A stretch of DNA of 64,000 nt from Agapanthus africanus (lineage: Eukaryota > Streptophyta > Magnoliopsida > Asparagales > Amaryllidaceae), in contig CM057346.1 of assembly GCA_030015575.1 (NCBI GenBank), positions 565,570,315 through 565,634,314 on the forward strand, read 5' to 3'. A program made the position numbers and the translations under genes. Within the stretch, counting starts at the first letter, position 1; each line of letters starts with the position of its first letter. This document shows positions 10,699 to 24,500 of the stretch, one piece after another. The notes beneath the pieces are model-generated. The model did no database searches, was not told the DNA's origin, and worked only from the letters and a program-made list of their open reading frames with translations.

Positions 10699-12741
10699 TG
10701 TAAGTCCACGTTGCCCACCCCGGTACTTACGGGGAGGCGGAAAACATAATAAAAAACGGATTTTTAATGACTTAGGCAACATGGACCTTGCTTGTGAGGA
10801 TCTTTACTAAACGAAAACTAGCTAAAGTAAACTAACAACTAACTAAGTTGTAGAAAGGTTATACCTTGAGCTCGAACTCCTTCTCTCCTTGCTCGTCGGA
10901 ATGGTAGAAAGGCCTTACCTTGCTTGTCTTCTTCCGTCAAAGAAGGATCCACCCGAAAGCCTCGACCTTTAGCTTCAACTCCAAGCTAGGAGTAACTAGA
11001 GTGCAAGAAATGCTAAGACTTGAACCCTAGAAGTGAGTAGAGAAGATGAAGTGAATGTTTTTCTCAAGCTTTTTTGTTTCTCAACACATGAGAGGGAGAG
11101 AGCTTGAGGGAGAGGATGAGCAAGAGAGAGAAAAGATATGAGAGAATGAATTATTAGTGAGCCATTCTCACTAATATGTGTGTGATATTTTAATTAATAA
11201 ATTAGCTAGAAAATTGTCATGGTTTAATCAAGAGGTGACCATTATCATTTCATTATTAATGCAAATTGCAAGGATCAAAGAGCATCTTCCAAATGAAATG
11301 ATCATGGTCAAATTGTCAACTTGGTCAACAAGTCAATGAAGTCAAAATGTCAACAACAACAACCATGCACAATAATTAAGCTAATTATTAATTAACAATA
11401 ATACACACAAAAACAATAGGGTTAATAAAATGACAATAGTCAATAACCCTAAACAAGGTCCTCTCCCTCAATCTCAAGCAACTGTGCATACGCACCCGCA
11501 TTCGTGATCCGAGGAACACGAACACAATGAGAAAAACCAATCTCAAATCATATACTAGGATCCGGCTTAAACCAAAGCCCGCTAGTATAAACTGTCCGGA
11601 CAGCAAACGTGCACAAGTGCGCGGATGCGAACGAACCCTGTCGCAAAACCATGCGACCTCTACTCATTTTGCCTAAAGGAGAATAGCTCTATGTGTGGGA
11701 CTCTAAAGACTCGACACTACGCTGGCAGTGGGTTTAACCACAGACCGCAAGCGGCACTAGCTGTACGTAACGGTCCCCAGGTATATGTCGATAAGAAGAC
11801 TGACGAGGTGAACCCCATCTGCACTCCTGCTGAGCCTGTATGTGACAATCTCCGTACAGTCCGGTCTGTTCGTCTTATACCTCGCATGGCGGGCCTAGGG
11901 GGGCGGTGAACGTCAGTCCCCTAATAGCGGTACAAGTCGTGTCGGAGTGTAGCCCAGAACACCCTGAGATAACACTGGAAGCCTACCAGTATATCTCGCT
12001 TGCCCTGGCCAGGGACTACTCGTGTAATGGCTCTCCTGGACACAGCGCGATGTCAACCCCCAATACCGGGAGAGACGAATCCTGTCTAACCGTCACTGCC
12101 TCCAAGTGCTTCGGGACTGCACCCAAAAACTACCTGTTTGCACGACTCCTCTGAGCCGTGGTAGGGTAGTAATCAAAGTGCAGTGGGAACACACTCGAGG
12201 CGAAGTGACAGTGTCAAGTCAGCGGACTAAGCTGTACTCATGTCACCTGGGAACTGATAACTGACGATAGGTATATTACCAACCAACAGTTCCCGACGAG
12301 TCCTGTCCAGTGTACTCGTAACCTAACGAGCACCCGCATACTATCTCAAGTACGACGTACTAACGGCTGTGGGACAGACCGTCTCCCACACTGGGATGAG
12401 TAGCGCATACGCTAGTCTACTCCGGAGTATCGATGCCCTGTCTCGATAGTCCAACGACCAGGGACCTGTATAAGGATGTGCTTATAGATTACCCAGCTCC
12501 CACGAGTGCGAGCGCCATCACAACGCTGGTAATCAAGCAAAGATCCTAAGGGCTCTACTAATATGTATACCAGCAATATGTTAAAAGAAACACATGCACA
12601 TATTAAAGCAGAGAAAAACCAAGTAGCATACTACCATTTCGAGCAAGATTGTATATACAACTGTGAATATCCCAAGCTTCCATTAAGTAATATACAAACT
12701 AGTATGATACAGTAATGGCCTCTAGGGCATATACACTAACA
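10699..12741 (-). repeat. 5' LTR of copia E1
   Basis: 2043 bp, near-identical to 2710-4752. It is the promoter-bearing LTR because the primer site adjoins it. Segments align with the E2 LTR in reverse orientation, for example the block with CACGACTCCTCTGAGCC near 12141. Confidence 0.95.
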
Positions 12742-12746
12742 AGGGA
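12742..12746. repeat. Target site duplication AGGGA, right copy (E1)
   Basis: Matches 2705-2709. Confidence 0.93.
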
Positions 12747-13232
12747 CACAGATCATACATTGCATTGTTTATTGACATATCGATTACCTGCAATTATTAT
12801 CTCCACCGTTATTACTTTTATTTTCTTGCCTCATTAATACTATTATAATATTTCTATTGCGTCGTCCTGACGACTTGACTATGCATGCTCAGAGTTTGAA
12901 GAGGACCGAATTCAGGAGTCAGACCTACCCCTCGAACTTGCAGAGATCTAGACGGTCGAGCCTTTAGTTCTTTTACTGCTTTCCATAAATCAACCTTTTA
13001 TTCTCACTTGGTTAGTAGTTTATTTTTCTTTCATTCTATTGTACACTGTGAACAATGAAAGATGGTGTAATAAACTAGTAATGTGTTTCTTTTAATTATG
13101 TGATGTGATTACTGATTACCATGTAATACTAGAAACCGAAGTGTGACTACGGTAGTATTGTTCCCTAACCGTAGGAGCACGGCTGACCTAGTCGCCTCCC
13201 GTATTCCGTATTTTGGGAAGCGGGGCGTGACA
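12747..13232 (+). repeat. Gypsy-type LTR fragment, 3' part
   Basis: Continues 1-2709 across the E1 insertion. It ends at 13232 in GAAGCGGGGCGTGACA, the same terminus as the LTR end at 18372 and, reverse-complemented, at 13467. The sequence after it is not a primer site but the interior of an oppositely oriented gag, so this LTR was inserted into that gag. The next five bases are AGGAA. Confidence 0.65.
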
Positions 13233-13324
13233 AGGAACAACGTCTGTTCAGTGAAGGAAGTTGCAGCAGTAGGTGGTGGTGGTGTATCGCCGTTGATATT
13301 GATCGGGTCGAAGGAAGCCATCAT
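13233..13324 (-). pseudogene. Gypsy gag N-terminal fragment, truncated
   Basis: Starts with ATG at 13322-13324 on the minus strand and encodes about 30 residues with a run of four Pro and the segment TEQTLF. It aligns with the gag start at 18518 (PPPPT, then NEQTVLL). It is cut off by the LTR ending at 13232. The 5' leader follows at 13325-13466 in reverse. Confidence 0.6.
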
Positions 13325-13466
13325 CTTGGATAGAAAATAGGGTTTAGGATAGATTCAAAGGAAATGAAAAGGGAAGGAATGTATAAATTGCCGGATTTCA
13401 TCTTTCTTGTATCATATTGCTTGCGACTTCATGCAGAACGGACCTGCATGGGCCGCCAACAAAACC

Positions 13467-16400
13467 TGTTACGCCCCGCTTCACAAAAGAGCGGTAACGG
13501 CATGTGATAAGCCCGCGACGTATTTATTTCAAGAATGTCATTTCTCGAAACAAATATGCTAAGCGTATATAAGCAATATAAAATGACAAGAAAAGACATG
13601 ATAATGAAAATCCAACTTTATATATTTACATTCCCAACTTTCACAAGTTTCAAACTGAATACTTGATATCTGAAAACAAAGATGCATAAAAGAAAGTGCC
13701 TAAACAGATAACATACAGGGAGTAAAAGCTGAAAAGAAAGAACTAGTAGTCGGTCTGCTCCGCAAGCTAAGAGTAATCCTTCTGACTCGGCTCGATCTCC
13801 TCAATCTCTAAATTATTTGATGAACATTCCAAGGAAACAAAGAAATGGGTGAAATGTTCGTCAGCGAACTTGCGCTCGGTAAGTCCCCAAGAAAGGTGAG
13901 ATGTGAAAGTATATAAATGAATATGCAAGATGGCATGTGATATAATATGAATGAAAATAAAACATGAACAAGTATAACATTGTAATATTAATGACAACTA
14001 TGTAAGTATGACAAGATAACATGAGCATAGTAAACAAATATAGAATGACTCTGGAGTGTAAATATAGTGAACATAAAGTGAATGTAAGTATCCTAAAAAG
14101 TCTCTATAAGGGTAAAAGAAACTAACGTGGGTTCAAGTGTGAATGAATGTCAACCAATCTCAAGAGTATTCTCGAACCCAAGGCTATTGTCCAGGGGCAA
14201 GGAATCACGGGTCTAAAATAGCGGGACTTTAATTGTTATTGAAGTATTCAAAACCTAACAACAGGCTATCATCCAGGGGCATGGAAACATGGGCCCTCAT
14301 TCGTGAATTCGTGATTTGTACTGTTTCAGCCCGGTATCACAGCAACATGATTTGTACTGTTTCATATCGGTACCACAGCAACATGATTTGTATTAATGGG
14401 ACTCATGAGATTCCGTTGGATTCATATTCAAACTACCCCCAACACCCCGTGTTTATTAGTTTTTAATTAATGTTATGTGTCTTGATCGAATCTATGAATA
14501 CAAAAAGGTGATGTATGATATCAAGTTTTCAAGATTGAGTTCATGTAGTCATGTCTAGTGCAAGTCATGCCAATTGTATTCATGGTTCGAGTCAAGTTAG
14601 TTCAAGTGTACATACTGGGTTCAAGTATTCTTGATTGAGTCATGTCAAGATCAAGTCAATTCTAACATGTAATGATTTAATCTCAAGTCATATAAATAAA
14701 AATAAATAAGCAATCACAGAACATGATATGAGATAAGTATACAAGTAATGTCCAAAACAATTTTGTAAATATGTGATATGTACGACTAGTTAATCAAGTC
14801 ATTTGAAATCAGAATATAAACGAAAACATATCCTTAAGTGTTATCCACACGTGAGTTCTAGTCTCGCCTAAATACGACTACCGGTTTAGGAGATATACAT
14901 ATTTTCGTATCATTGCGCAAAACAGATCAGATTCTGTTCAGCACCATCACACATTTTTAAAACGCGGTTTGAATTAATTTCTATCGGGTTTCAGGTTACA
15001 AAAATTATTAGAAAACTATAGGTATTTCGGAGTACTTATCTAAAATACTAAAATTCACGCGATTTGGATTTTCGAAGCTCTAGGTATAATCATTTTAACA
15101 TCGGCGTTTAAAACAGAAATTCAGATTTCTGGACAGCAACTATATGCTATATTGCAAAGCCTATATCGAGTTGTTTCATGCGTTTCTAAGTAATATAATA
15201 TACTGGAAATTATATTTCTATCAATTGTACATCTATACATCTAAAGTTTGTCACGAACGGACATCAGGAGTTCGAGTTATGTCCTATTTAAAAACAGTGT
15301 GCGAATCAGGACAGATTCTGTACAGATTCGTCGCTTAATATTGTAACACAGTTTTCTATATTTTACGTCGATTTTACGTAAAAACTTAAAACTAAGAAAA
15401 TATATATCTTTCGATGTAGATATTCAAAATATATGAAAACACTTAATTTGGATAAAAAATTATAGAGTTATGGTCTCTCGAAGAAGACCCTTATTGACAG
15501 TTTTCTGGTTTTAAAAACAGTGAATAAAAAAACTACGCAACTTCTAAACCGTTATTCGGTTTGATATGAAATTTTTACTGTAAACCTAAAATTATATCTA
15601 TTATTTATCCTAATTTTATTAGGATTTTTATATGTGAAAATTAATTTTTAAAAATTATTTTAAGGTCAAAAGTTATTTAGGATCGTATTTAAAGGTAACA
15701 AAACTACTGGATTTATTTGCAGCTTCGTTTTTCTATTTTATATAAAAAAAATTAAACAATTATAAAATAAACGGCACAAGCAGTATATACTTCAAATGGG
15801 ATCCCCTAATATGAATATATGGATCATGAATTTCGACAACATTCTGTACCAAGGAAAGTCCTAATTTCAAGAGAGCTTATGTAAAGTTGTGTTATCGCGC
15901 ATCGTTTATTTATATTCAGTCCATGATATTCCTAGTTAACGTAAAAGTAAATCTATGACATGAAGGCATTTTTATTCTATAAGAAAACAATGAATAAACA
16001 TGAAGATTAAGTATAAACAAACAATATTTTAAAAATATATATATGTAACTATATTCATATGTGTGTGTGTGTAATCATTTTTAGGTTTACTTTATTTTTA
16101 GAATTGATCAAAAGAAAGTGACTAAGATGAGATGAAGAGAGAGATGAGAAATGATAGAAATATGAGATTAAAAAAAGAAAGAAGAGTGACATATAAAAAA
16201 AGGTTTATGGCCAGTATAATTCTAATAAATTATAGCAATTGCAAGGGTTATGAGAAAGATAAAAATTGATAAAAAAAATAATTGCAAGAATAGAGATCTG
16301 AACATCTGACCTATAGAATAACAATGCAAGGACTTAACCAATGAGCTACAAGGTTGTTCATGCACATATTTAATAAGAATTATATATATGCTATTACTTG

Positions 16401-18372
16401 AAAAGAAGTGGGCTTAGAAAAAAAAGAAAGAAATCAAATGGAATTGTCTTGGCTTGGGTTTTTGGCTTTGAAAAATTATAAAATAGGCAAAATAGAAGGA
16501 GTGATAAACTAATAGATTTAATAGAGAAAAAATATTCGGATACTCAAAAACAAATAAATACAGTATTTTAATAAAAAGAAGAATGATATGAAGGTATAGA
16601 AATTTTGTGGTCGTTGCAGAAAACCTCACGGGGCAACGACCTACCCCTCACGTACACACTTGGTTCCATAGCACGATGCATCTTTGTTGGAAAATTTGTT
16701 ACGAATACAACTTTTCAAGAAAATACCATTAACTATAAAAACCGGATTTCTTTTAAATTGTATTTTAAATTCCTTTGCGATTATGCCTCTATAACCCACT
16801 TTAGGAGAACCGCTATTGGATGGTGCGGATTATTGCACATCTTAGGGCTAGTAGAGCGAGATGCAGAGCTCCTCACGGAGCATTCGGTTTCGAAATGTTT
16901 TAAATATTGTTATTAAGAAAAACACATTTTTCTACTTAAATAAAATTTAATTTTTAATAATTACATAAATATTATAAATCTATATATTTTCAAACTATAA
17001 TAAACTTATTTTTTTAAAATAAAAGAATTACAAGTTTTACTAAAATACTATCAAGATACCAATAAAAGACAAGTTTTACAATAAAATACCATGAACTTTC
17101 CAAGCTAAGTTATTATCACCAAAAATAACTCAAACCCTTAAAATTCACATCCATGAAAACCCTAAATAATATAAATAACTTCTCGAAGTTTATTTTTAAT
17201 TATATTAAAAATATTTTTCATAAAACCCCTCAAGTTATATAAAACAACATTTAAAGACTTAGTAAATATAGGTTTAAGCGGGATCAATTCTCTTGAGCCC
17301 CAGGGAGCCGGAGAAAGTGAGTGCTTGCCTATTTAAAGTAGGAAACTTAACGGGGTTATTAATGGTAATTGTCTTGGAAAAAGACACAAATCCTGTTGTA
17401 CATGTTCAGCAGTTATCAATGACTCCCGAACCTAATTCAGAATCTAAATCAGTTACAAGTGTCTGACTCGGTATGATTCTAACTCAAATCAAAGTCTAAT
17501 TCAAATATGAATCCAAATTTTAACATGAATACTTGAACATGAACCTGAATACCTGAATTCAAATATCAATATCAAACCTGAATACTTGACTTGACTTGAC
17601 CGAACCATGGCTATAACTTGACATGAATACATGTTTACATCCTAAACCTGTCTACTTGAACAATTTGTATCCATGGTCTCGGCATGCCTTGTAATATAAT
17701 ATACAATACATTACATGGGGATAACATGCTAGATTGGTAGGGAACGTATTAACGTGACATGACATGTTCACTAAAAAATACCTACATGAACTCTCGTGTC
17801 GTTGTTCCATTGGTTTTGACGAGGCCTTGCACTACATGTTACCATAGCCCACGGGGTAAGATGGACTCCTCTCGTATACACAAATACCTTCTGTACCAAG
17901 CTACAAACAACTACGTTAGAATAGTAATCATATAACTGTACCAGTTCAATTCTCATTACTTGTTATATTCCATTCCTTCTTTTGGGACTTACTGAGCGGT
18001 AGTTCGCTGATGACATTCCTATCTATTTCTTTCTTTGGAATGTTCATCAGGAGGACCGGACTCTCAGGAGATCGAGCCTAGCTAGAAGGATTTGTACCAG
18101 CTCACCGCCCAGCCAGACTACTAGCTTTCCTTGTACTTATTTTCAGTTTGTATGCCACTGTTTAGACACTATTTATTTCATTGTATCTTTCCTTTTCAAA
18201 ACAGTTGTCTGTAAAGATGAATGTTAATAAAAGTTGTTGTTTATTTTATTACTCTTATCATTTCTTATGCATTTTATATATTTTTTAATTACGCTTAATG
18301 TATTTATTCTTAGTAAATACGTTGCGGCCCGCCACATCACCGTTTCCGTACACTGGGAAGCGGGGCGTGACA
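13467..18372. repeat. Head-to-head LTR remnants of one gypsy family
   Basis: The left end (from 13467) is an LTR terminus read on the minus strand, and the right end (to 18372) is the same terminus read on the plus strand. Both are followed outward by the same leader and gag start. Inward they share blocks: 13790-13910 reverse-complemented aligns with 17980-18080, including the segment GAATGTTCATCA. The point where the two LTRs meet was not found. No gene is seen; the AT-rich middle (14700-17300) holds only short chance frames. A 41-bp tandem duplication lies at about 14313-14394. Confidence 0.55.
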
Positions 18373-18517
18373 GGTTTTGTTGGCGGCCCATGTAGGTCAG
18401 TTCTTCATGAAGTTCTAAGCAGTATATATCACAAGAATTATAAGAATCGGCAACTATACATTCGTTACATTTCAAATTCGTTGAATCCATCCTAAACTTT
18501 CTTTTTCTATCAAGGTC

Positions 18518-18826
18518 ATGGATTCTCCCAACAACACAAGCACGAACGTCAATAGCAACACCCTACTGTCTACTCTACCACCACCACCTACCATTGCAGC
18601 TCCCATCAACGAGCAAACGGTACTGCTTGTGGTGGTCAAGAGCCTCTTGGAGGGTTAGCAGCAGCAGATTGCTATCATCATGCACCGCCCAGAAGCCGAG
18701 ACACCCGAAGTTAAACAATTCCGGGCACTGCATCCAAAACACTTTTCAGGAAAAGAGAGCCCACTGGATGAAGAAGAATGGGCTCAGTCTATCGAAGATG
18801 ACCTTGTTCGCCGCCGAAAGACGTGA
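18518..18826 (+). pseudogene. Gypsy gag N-terminal fragment with in-frame stop
   Basis: ATG at 18518 opens a frame with a short Asn/Ser/Thr-rich start, a Pro run and NEQTVLL. It is stopped by TAG at 18656-18658, then continues in the same frame through Gln-rich residues to a segment containing FRALHPKHFSGKESPLDEEE, typical of the start of the gypsy Gag core, where Phe-Ser-Gly is conserved. TGA follows at 18824. The remaining similarity to about 18907 is in another frame. It is a broken 5' end of a gypsy element, joined abruptly to an inverted Tat LTR piece. Confidence 0.65.
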
Positions 18827-18907
18827 CCGGGATGTTTGGACGTCCGGGCCTGAATTTTGGGGTGCAGATGCTAATTGGTTTTATCTTTCCACCTCTCCAA
18901 AGATGCC

Positions 18908-19735
18908 AAGTTGATTTATGGAACGATGTATCGAAGGTTTAGACGGATGCGGCCGATGTAGCAGATTTCGTCAGATTCCCCCTCATTGTGAGGGGTTTTT
19001 TATTGTGGGGATGCTCTTTCCTGCAGGCGCAAGCCCCTATAGTTAATTACGCTACCGCATCACGGTAACCACTTTCTCCTTCTCCAGATGGTCACTTCGT
19101 GTCATGTGTGTTTGTTTTATTTTTGGTTGCCTGTAGATTGTATACAGAGACTAATTTATGTTGTCGCCCATAGGGCGTGGATTAGTCCAAATCCATATCT
19201 TCTTAGATTTGGGTTTGGGTTGGGTTTAAGGATCGTTAATCTCATTTGAGACTAAGATCAACTTAAACGTTTGTTAAGGATACGTTAGTCTAATTTTAGA
19301 CTAAGATCAACTTAACCATTTGTTAAGGATACGTTAGTCTAATTTTAGACTAAGATTAACTTAACTTGATCATTTAGATCCAACAAAAGAGCATTTGGGC
19401 TCTACTATTTAGTTTAGGGATATTGCGGTCCAAGGTTAAGGATATCATAGCCCGTGGGTTTAAGGACCCCACAGTCCAAGGTTAAGGACATCATAGTCCA
19501 TGGGTTTAAGGATCCCACAGTCTAAGGTTAAGGACATCATAGTCCATGGGTTTAAGGACCCCATAGTCCATGGAAAATCTGGTTGTCGGGACCCGTATCC
19601 TCTTTGAAGACGTTGAAAGATTACAACGACATGTATCAGAGAAGTGAAGAGATGTACCCTTGAACCAATATTGGTTGAGAGATTTTTAGTCCAATTTAGG
19701 ACTAAGATCAAAAGATTTATGAGCATATGGGCCCA
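18908..19735 (-). repeat. Tat-type LTR fragment, inverted
   Basis: Reverse complement of the downstream half of the E3 LTR (about 27590-28650). It shares the rule-like block with CTGCAGG and CCGCATTGCGG, the repeated segment TTAAGTTGATCTTAGTC, and several copies of the 27-bp LTR minisatellite near 19425-19570. The last ~100 bp of the LTR are missing at the 18908 end. Confidence 0.75.
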
Positions 19736-19811
19736 ATTAATCTGAGGTAGGGTTCTGTGGCCACTTTAGGCTCGGCTCATTTAGTTAAAATGTTAAACAT
19801 TTAACAATGCT

Positions 19812-21572
19812 TGTTTCCCACAATCAGAGCAAAACTCTGTTTGAATTTCAAATTCAAAAGGTGAAGCAACGCTTCAGGTCCCTTGCGCTGCGCGCAGAGT
19901 GCCACGTGTCAAAAGCAGACACGCCAGTGCAAGGGGCGCTGCGCCCAAGGCAGCGCACCCCCAATCAGAGCAAGGCTCTGTTTTAAAATTCAAATTTTAA
20001 ATAATAAAGGAAGCAACGCTTCAGATAATTTGCGCTCTGCGCTGCGCGCCACGTGTCAGCGCAGTTGCGCTGCGCTCTGCTCTGCGCGACACGTGTCAAG
20101 CGCAGGTGCGCTTGCGCCAACTGTGCCAGCACTAAAATTTAAATAATAAATTATTTAATTAATCAGAATTAAAATTCTAAAATGATCTTTCCAGTCTTAT
20201 TAAAATAAGAAGATTATCTTCTGTAAAACAGAGGCCTTAGGATCAAAGATCTAACGGTGGGGAAATATCCCTAGATCAATCAGAGAAAGATCGTTGTAAC
20301 AAACTCAACAGACCAATTGACCCTATATAAAGACCCCTAGACTCCAAGTCTCACATATACAGAGAGAAAGAGAAAAAAGGAGAGAACTCTGGAAATTTTT
20401 TTTAAAAGGCAAGCCTTTGAAAAAAGAAGATCATCTTCTTCAAGGTAAAAAGAATTAAATTCTTGGAAGAACAGAGATGAAAATATCTCACAAAAAGAAG
20501 AATTTCTTCTAAAAAGATCAAAGATCTAAGAACAAGATCAAGATCTTCATTACAAAAAAGATCAAAAAAGATTCAATCACAAAAAAATTAAAGAAGTAAT
20601 TTACTTCATCCCTAGATCTTTTGATCTATATAAAGACACAGCCTTTTGATAAACCATTAGTTCTTGAATCTTGAGGTAGAACCTCTTTGGAACAAAAAAA
20701 ACTTGTTCTTTGATCTAGATGCGCTCTACGCTATTGTATAGTGCCTTGCACTCTTAATCTGCGCCTTTGCGCTCCTTGGATTGGCGCAAGTTAACAGAGC
20801 GCGCCACGTGCCAACCACAGAACAATCTGCGCCTTGCGCTCCTAAAAACAGAGCGCTGCGCTCTTGGATTGGCGCACTGCACCAGAGCGCGCCACGTGTC
20901 AGCATCGCAATAGCGCACTGCGCTAACAGACTTGCGCGCAGCAGAGTGTGACGCATGTCACCTCATACGCTGGCGCCTTGCGCTCTTTAATTGGCGCAAA
21001 GCGCCTGACAGACCACGTGGCGCACTGTCAGACCATTAAATGCTGTGCATTATTAAGAAAGGGCTGAGCCTAATTAAAAAGTCTAACAGACCAATTTAAA
21101 TGCTATGCATTATTAAGAAAGGGCAGAGCCCAACTAAAAGGCCTAACAGGCCAAATATAAATGCCGTGCATTATTAAAAAGCCCAATGTTGTGCATTGTT
21201 TAAAAAGGGCAGAGCCCAAGCAAAGGCCTAACAGGCCAAGGATAAATGAAATGTTATGCATCTTCAACTGGACTTAGCCCAATTCTGTCCATAAGTCCTC
21301 AATTTAAATTGAACCGAGCACAACTGCTCTTCCAATCAATTTACACCCGGTTCGAGAGTACATCTCTGAACTCCTCTGATATCTGTCGTTGTAATCCTTC
21401 AACGCCGTCAGAGGGGTGACGGGTCCCGATGGCCATACATTCCATAGACCACCATGTCCCTAAACTGGAAATCGACCGAAATATCTCTAAACTAAACAAC
21501 AGAGCCCAAATGCTCTCTTGTTGGGTCTAAACGATCCCGTTAAAGTCGATATTAGCCTCAAATAAGGCTAAC
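19812..21572 (+). repeat. Tat-type LTR fragment, cut by E4
   Basis: Starts with TGTTTCCCACAATCAGAGC, matching the LTR starts at 26135 and 43473. It runs through GC-rich G-box repeats, a TATA box and the 27-bp motif, and stops at 21572 where E4 begins. The rest should lie beyond the right window edge after the second E4 LTR. Lines such as 19883-20146 are chance frames in the GC-rich repeats. Confidence 0.8.
20324..20331 (+). promoter_or_regulatory. TATA box in Tat LTR fragment
   Basis: TATATAAA in the same LTR position as TATAAAAA at 26604 and 54863, downstream of the G-box region. Confidence 0.6.
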
Positions 21573-24500
21573 TGTAACATTTCAAAAAAAATAAAATATT
21601 ATTTTTGGGAATTTTTATAATTTAATATTATTTTAATGAATATTTTAATATTTCGGTATAATTAAATACAAATAAATGGAAAAAATTTTGGAAAATTATG
21701 GAAAATTCTAAAATAGGGTATTTTTATGGAATTATGTCATTTTAAAGTTTTTATGATTAGTTTGACACTAATTTAGAGCTAATCGCGATTAAAAATCGCT
21801 AATCGGATTTTGGCATTTATGTGCAAAACATGCACATAGTATTTTTGCTTTACACTTGTGCTCTACCATATCACTTTGGGTTTACTATTTGAGTGAGAAG
21901 GATTTGGGTTAAAGAAAAAGAAAAGAAAAGGGTTTGGATTAGAATAATGGTAGTAGGTGGTGAGAGAGAGAAAGGGGGTGTATCTTTGACTTGGTCATTG
22001 CTCTTCCTTCTTCTCTCATTCCTCACCTCTCTCCTCACCTTGCTGCAGCTGCTGCTCCCTCTTCATCCTCCACTTTCAAGCTCTCAGATCATCACAAAAA
22101 CAACACCAAAACCTCATATCCTTTTCACTAAAAAGATGCACAAGCTCAAGACCAACACATTGGACCAAGAAAGCAAGGATTTTGGCCACTAGGGGCAACT
22201 CAAGAAAATTCTTGAGTTGCCAAATGAGGTATTTTCTGGACCATTAGCTTAGTTTTTGTACTACTTATACCCCTATGTTAAGATTGAATCGATATCGGGT
22301 TATGTTGTGGACTTAAGGAAAACCTAGTTAGGCTTTGAGAGAATTTTAGGTCTGTGAAATTGAGCTCAGTAGAGGCCATACACACACCTTAGTGCTAGAT
22401 TTGAGACCCAAACCTGAGACTTGAAACCCGAAATACGGATTTAGAAACCGATATCAGAAGTTTTGTGCAATCTGTGAAGGTTATATTGAATCTGCTATCA
22501 ACCCGAGACTCTGAAAATTATTTTGGTTGGAAAGGGATATGTGAAGGCACCCAGGAAGCCACCACCAGAACCCTAGCCCCTAACTCCCAACCCTGGCCGC
22601 AAATATATCCATTCTGACCGCAAATTGCGGCCAGACCTGTAAGGAATTGGCTCATTTTGGTTTTGGTGCCCCCTTATCAGTAGATTAGACCCCTGGCATG
22701 TGCAAAATTGTCCAATTGGACCTAGGATGAAATCTGGAGCCTTTTTCTTCAGTTGCTGTTTTGATTCATGTTCTTGTATTCCGTATTTTGAATTCTAGAT
22801 TTATATATCAGTGTTTTACCTCGAATACTTGGCATTTATACGACGATATCGAGGATTGGTTGATGGTTTTGAAAACGTACCCATAGGTTCTAACCTATAA
22901 GCCCCTTAGCGTATCGTTTTGGGGTTTTCGTGTGTCATTTTAATATTGATTTGGTTTTAATACGCATTTACGATACGTTGATATATAGGTACCCCATGAA
23001 GAATTCGGGATGACAAGCAAGCGCGTGGCGACGTCGACGAATGAAGACACAAGGTGAGTAGATTATATCTACGGGGGAAGTCGGGTCGATGGCGTATAGC
23101 ACCCCCGCAGTTCGATGTCTAGTGACTATATATACTATATATATGATAGCTTATTGCGTGACATGGAGATCATAGATGTGTTAGGTGTACTATGGATATT
23201 TAAGGTTAGAAGTGAACTAGTGTACTTTCCTAGTTGCGAACCTAGCATAGGTTTACATCCACACGCGCACACATGCTTATTGCTATACTTGTACCATGAT
23301 GATGAGGATAGTGGATGATATGTGGAGACGAGTCGATGATATTGGGCATAGTGCCGAGAAATCGGTGATATGATGTGATTCGTATTTGGGATACGATATG
23401 AGATTTTAGCGGGCCTTTGGACGTGTGTTTTACACATGCGCTTATATTTGTTTAGATGGTATCGATTGTATTAGACTTAGATCAGTACCCAGATTATGAG
23501 AGATGATGATAAGGATACCAGATAATTGATGAGCGGACTGTGATATTGACCCGTACCCAGATTTAGGATGCCGTACGACGGATTTACATACGAGAATATA
23601 TTGATGATAGATCCGCACTCATGACTCGAGGATATTATATGATGTATATTGTATCATATGTGATACTATTGAGGCGGGATCACCGACTTTTATATGTATA
23701 TTTGTATATATATCGACTCAGATTTAGGTGGTTTCCATACCCCTCCCGATTGACTTGTTAGTTAGATCTGTAGTTTGCATAGCAGATGTTAGACTAGACC
23801 TGAGTCATACCTATTTCAAAAACTAACGAATCAGAGATATTTTAAAGATAGGCAAAAGGGATTCTACGGATATTTTCAAACGTCGCATCTGTTCTTAAAA
23901 CACCGTAGCCCATATTTTACCAAAAACCCTGATTCGTCTTATTTCAAATGGTAGAGCTGCATGATATATTTATTGAGGTAGATTCTTCACTGTTGCGTTG
24001 ATTATTCGATTCCGCATATTCATGCTATTTGCATTGCATTGCTTGTGTTATTGATATATTACAATCATGCTGCTAGGACACCAGTACCATTATCGATGAT
24101 GCATATGTTCCACGTACACTGCTCGCCGGCTCACACACTTCATCATCGATAATTGCCATGTCACTACACTGTAGTACTATCGCATTCAGTATATGACCCT
24201 TGCATGGCATACTTGTGTATCTATATACTGTGTATTCCTATTGTACACCCATACGTGCATGCATACGTATTTGCACATACATTGATGATTCTGGTATGAT
24301 TAGAGATTTGGGGACCGCAAGATACTCTTTAAAACTGATTCATTTTAAAAGAGCGATTTCCCTCATTATGTGCATATTACTATTCCGCGTTGCATGACAT
24401 ACTGATATGCTTACATTTCTTTTATATGTCGCATACATCATGCTTTCTGATTATATGCATTGAGATATGTTGTTTCCATGATATTTCTGGATTTGGGAAC

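Larger units (their letters stand above)
2710..12741 (-). mobile_element. Complete Ty1/copia LTR retrotransposon E1
   Basis: E1 has two 2043-bp LTRs, a 5-bp target duplication, a primer-binding site matching initiator-Met tRNA, a polypurine tract, and gag-integrase-RT-RNase H in copia order, all read on the minus strand. The 5' LTR is therefore the right-hand one. By eye the two LTRs differ at about a dozen positions (roughly 0.6%), so the insertion is young. The coding region is broken by TAG stops at 8383-8385 and 6453-6455, and by a deletion with frameshift near 7747-7781 that removes the protease active-site segment. It cannot make a complete polyprotein as it stands. I did not assign it to a copia clade. 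Confidence 0.95.

Noticed and set aside
19883..20146. Ala/Arg/Cys-rich frames in GC-rich DNA (also 26184, 43646, 54421) as genes
   Set aside because: They come from the repeated GCGCTGCGCGACACGTGTC-type LTR motif.
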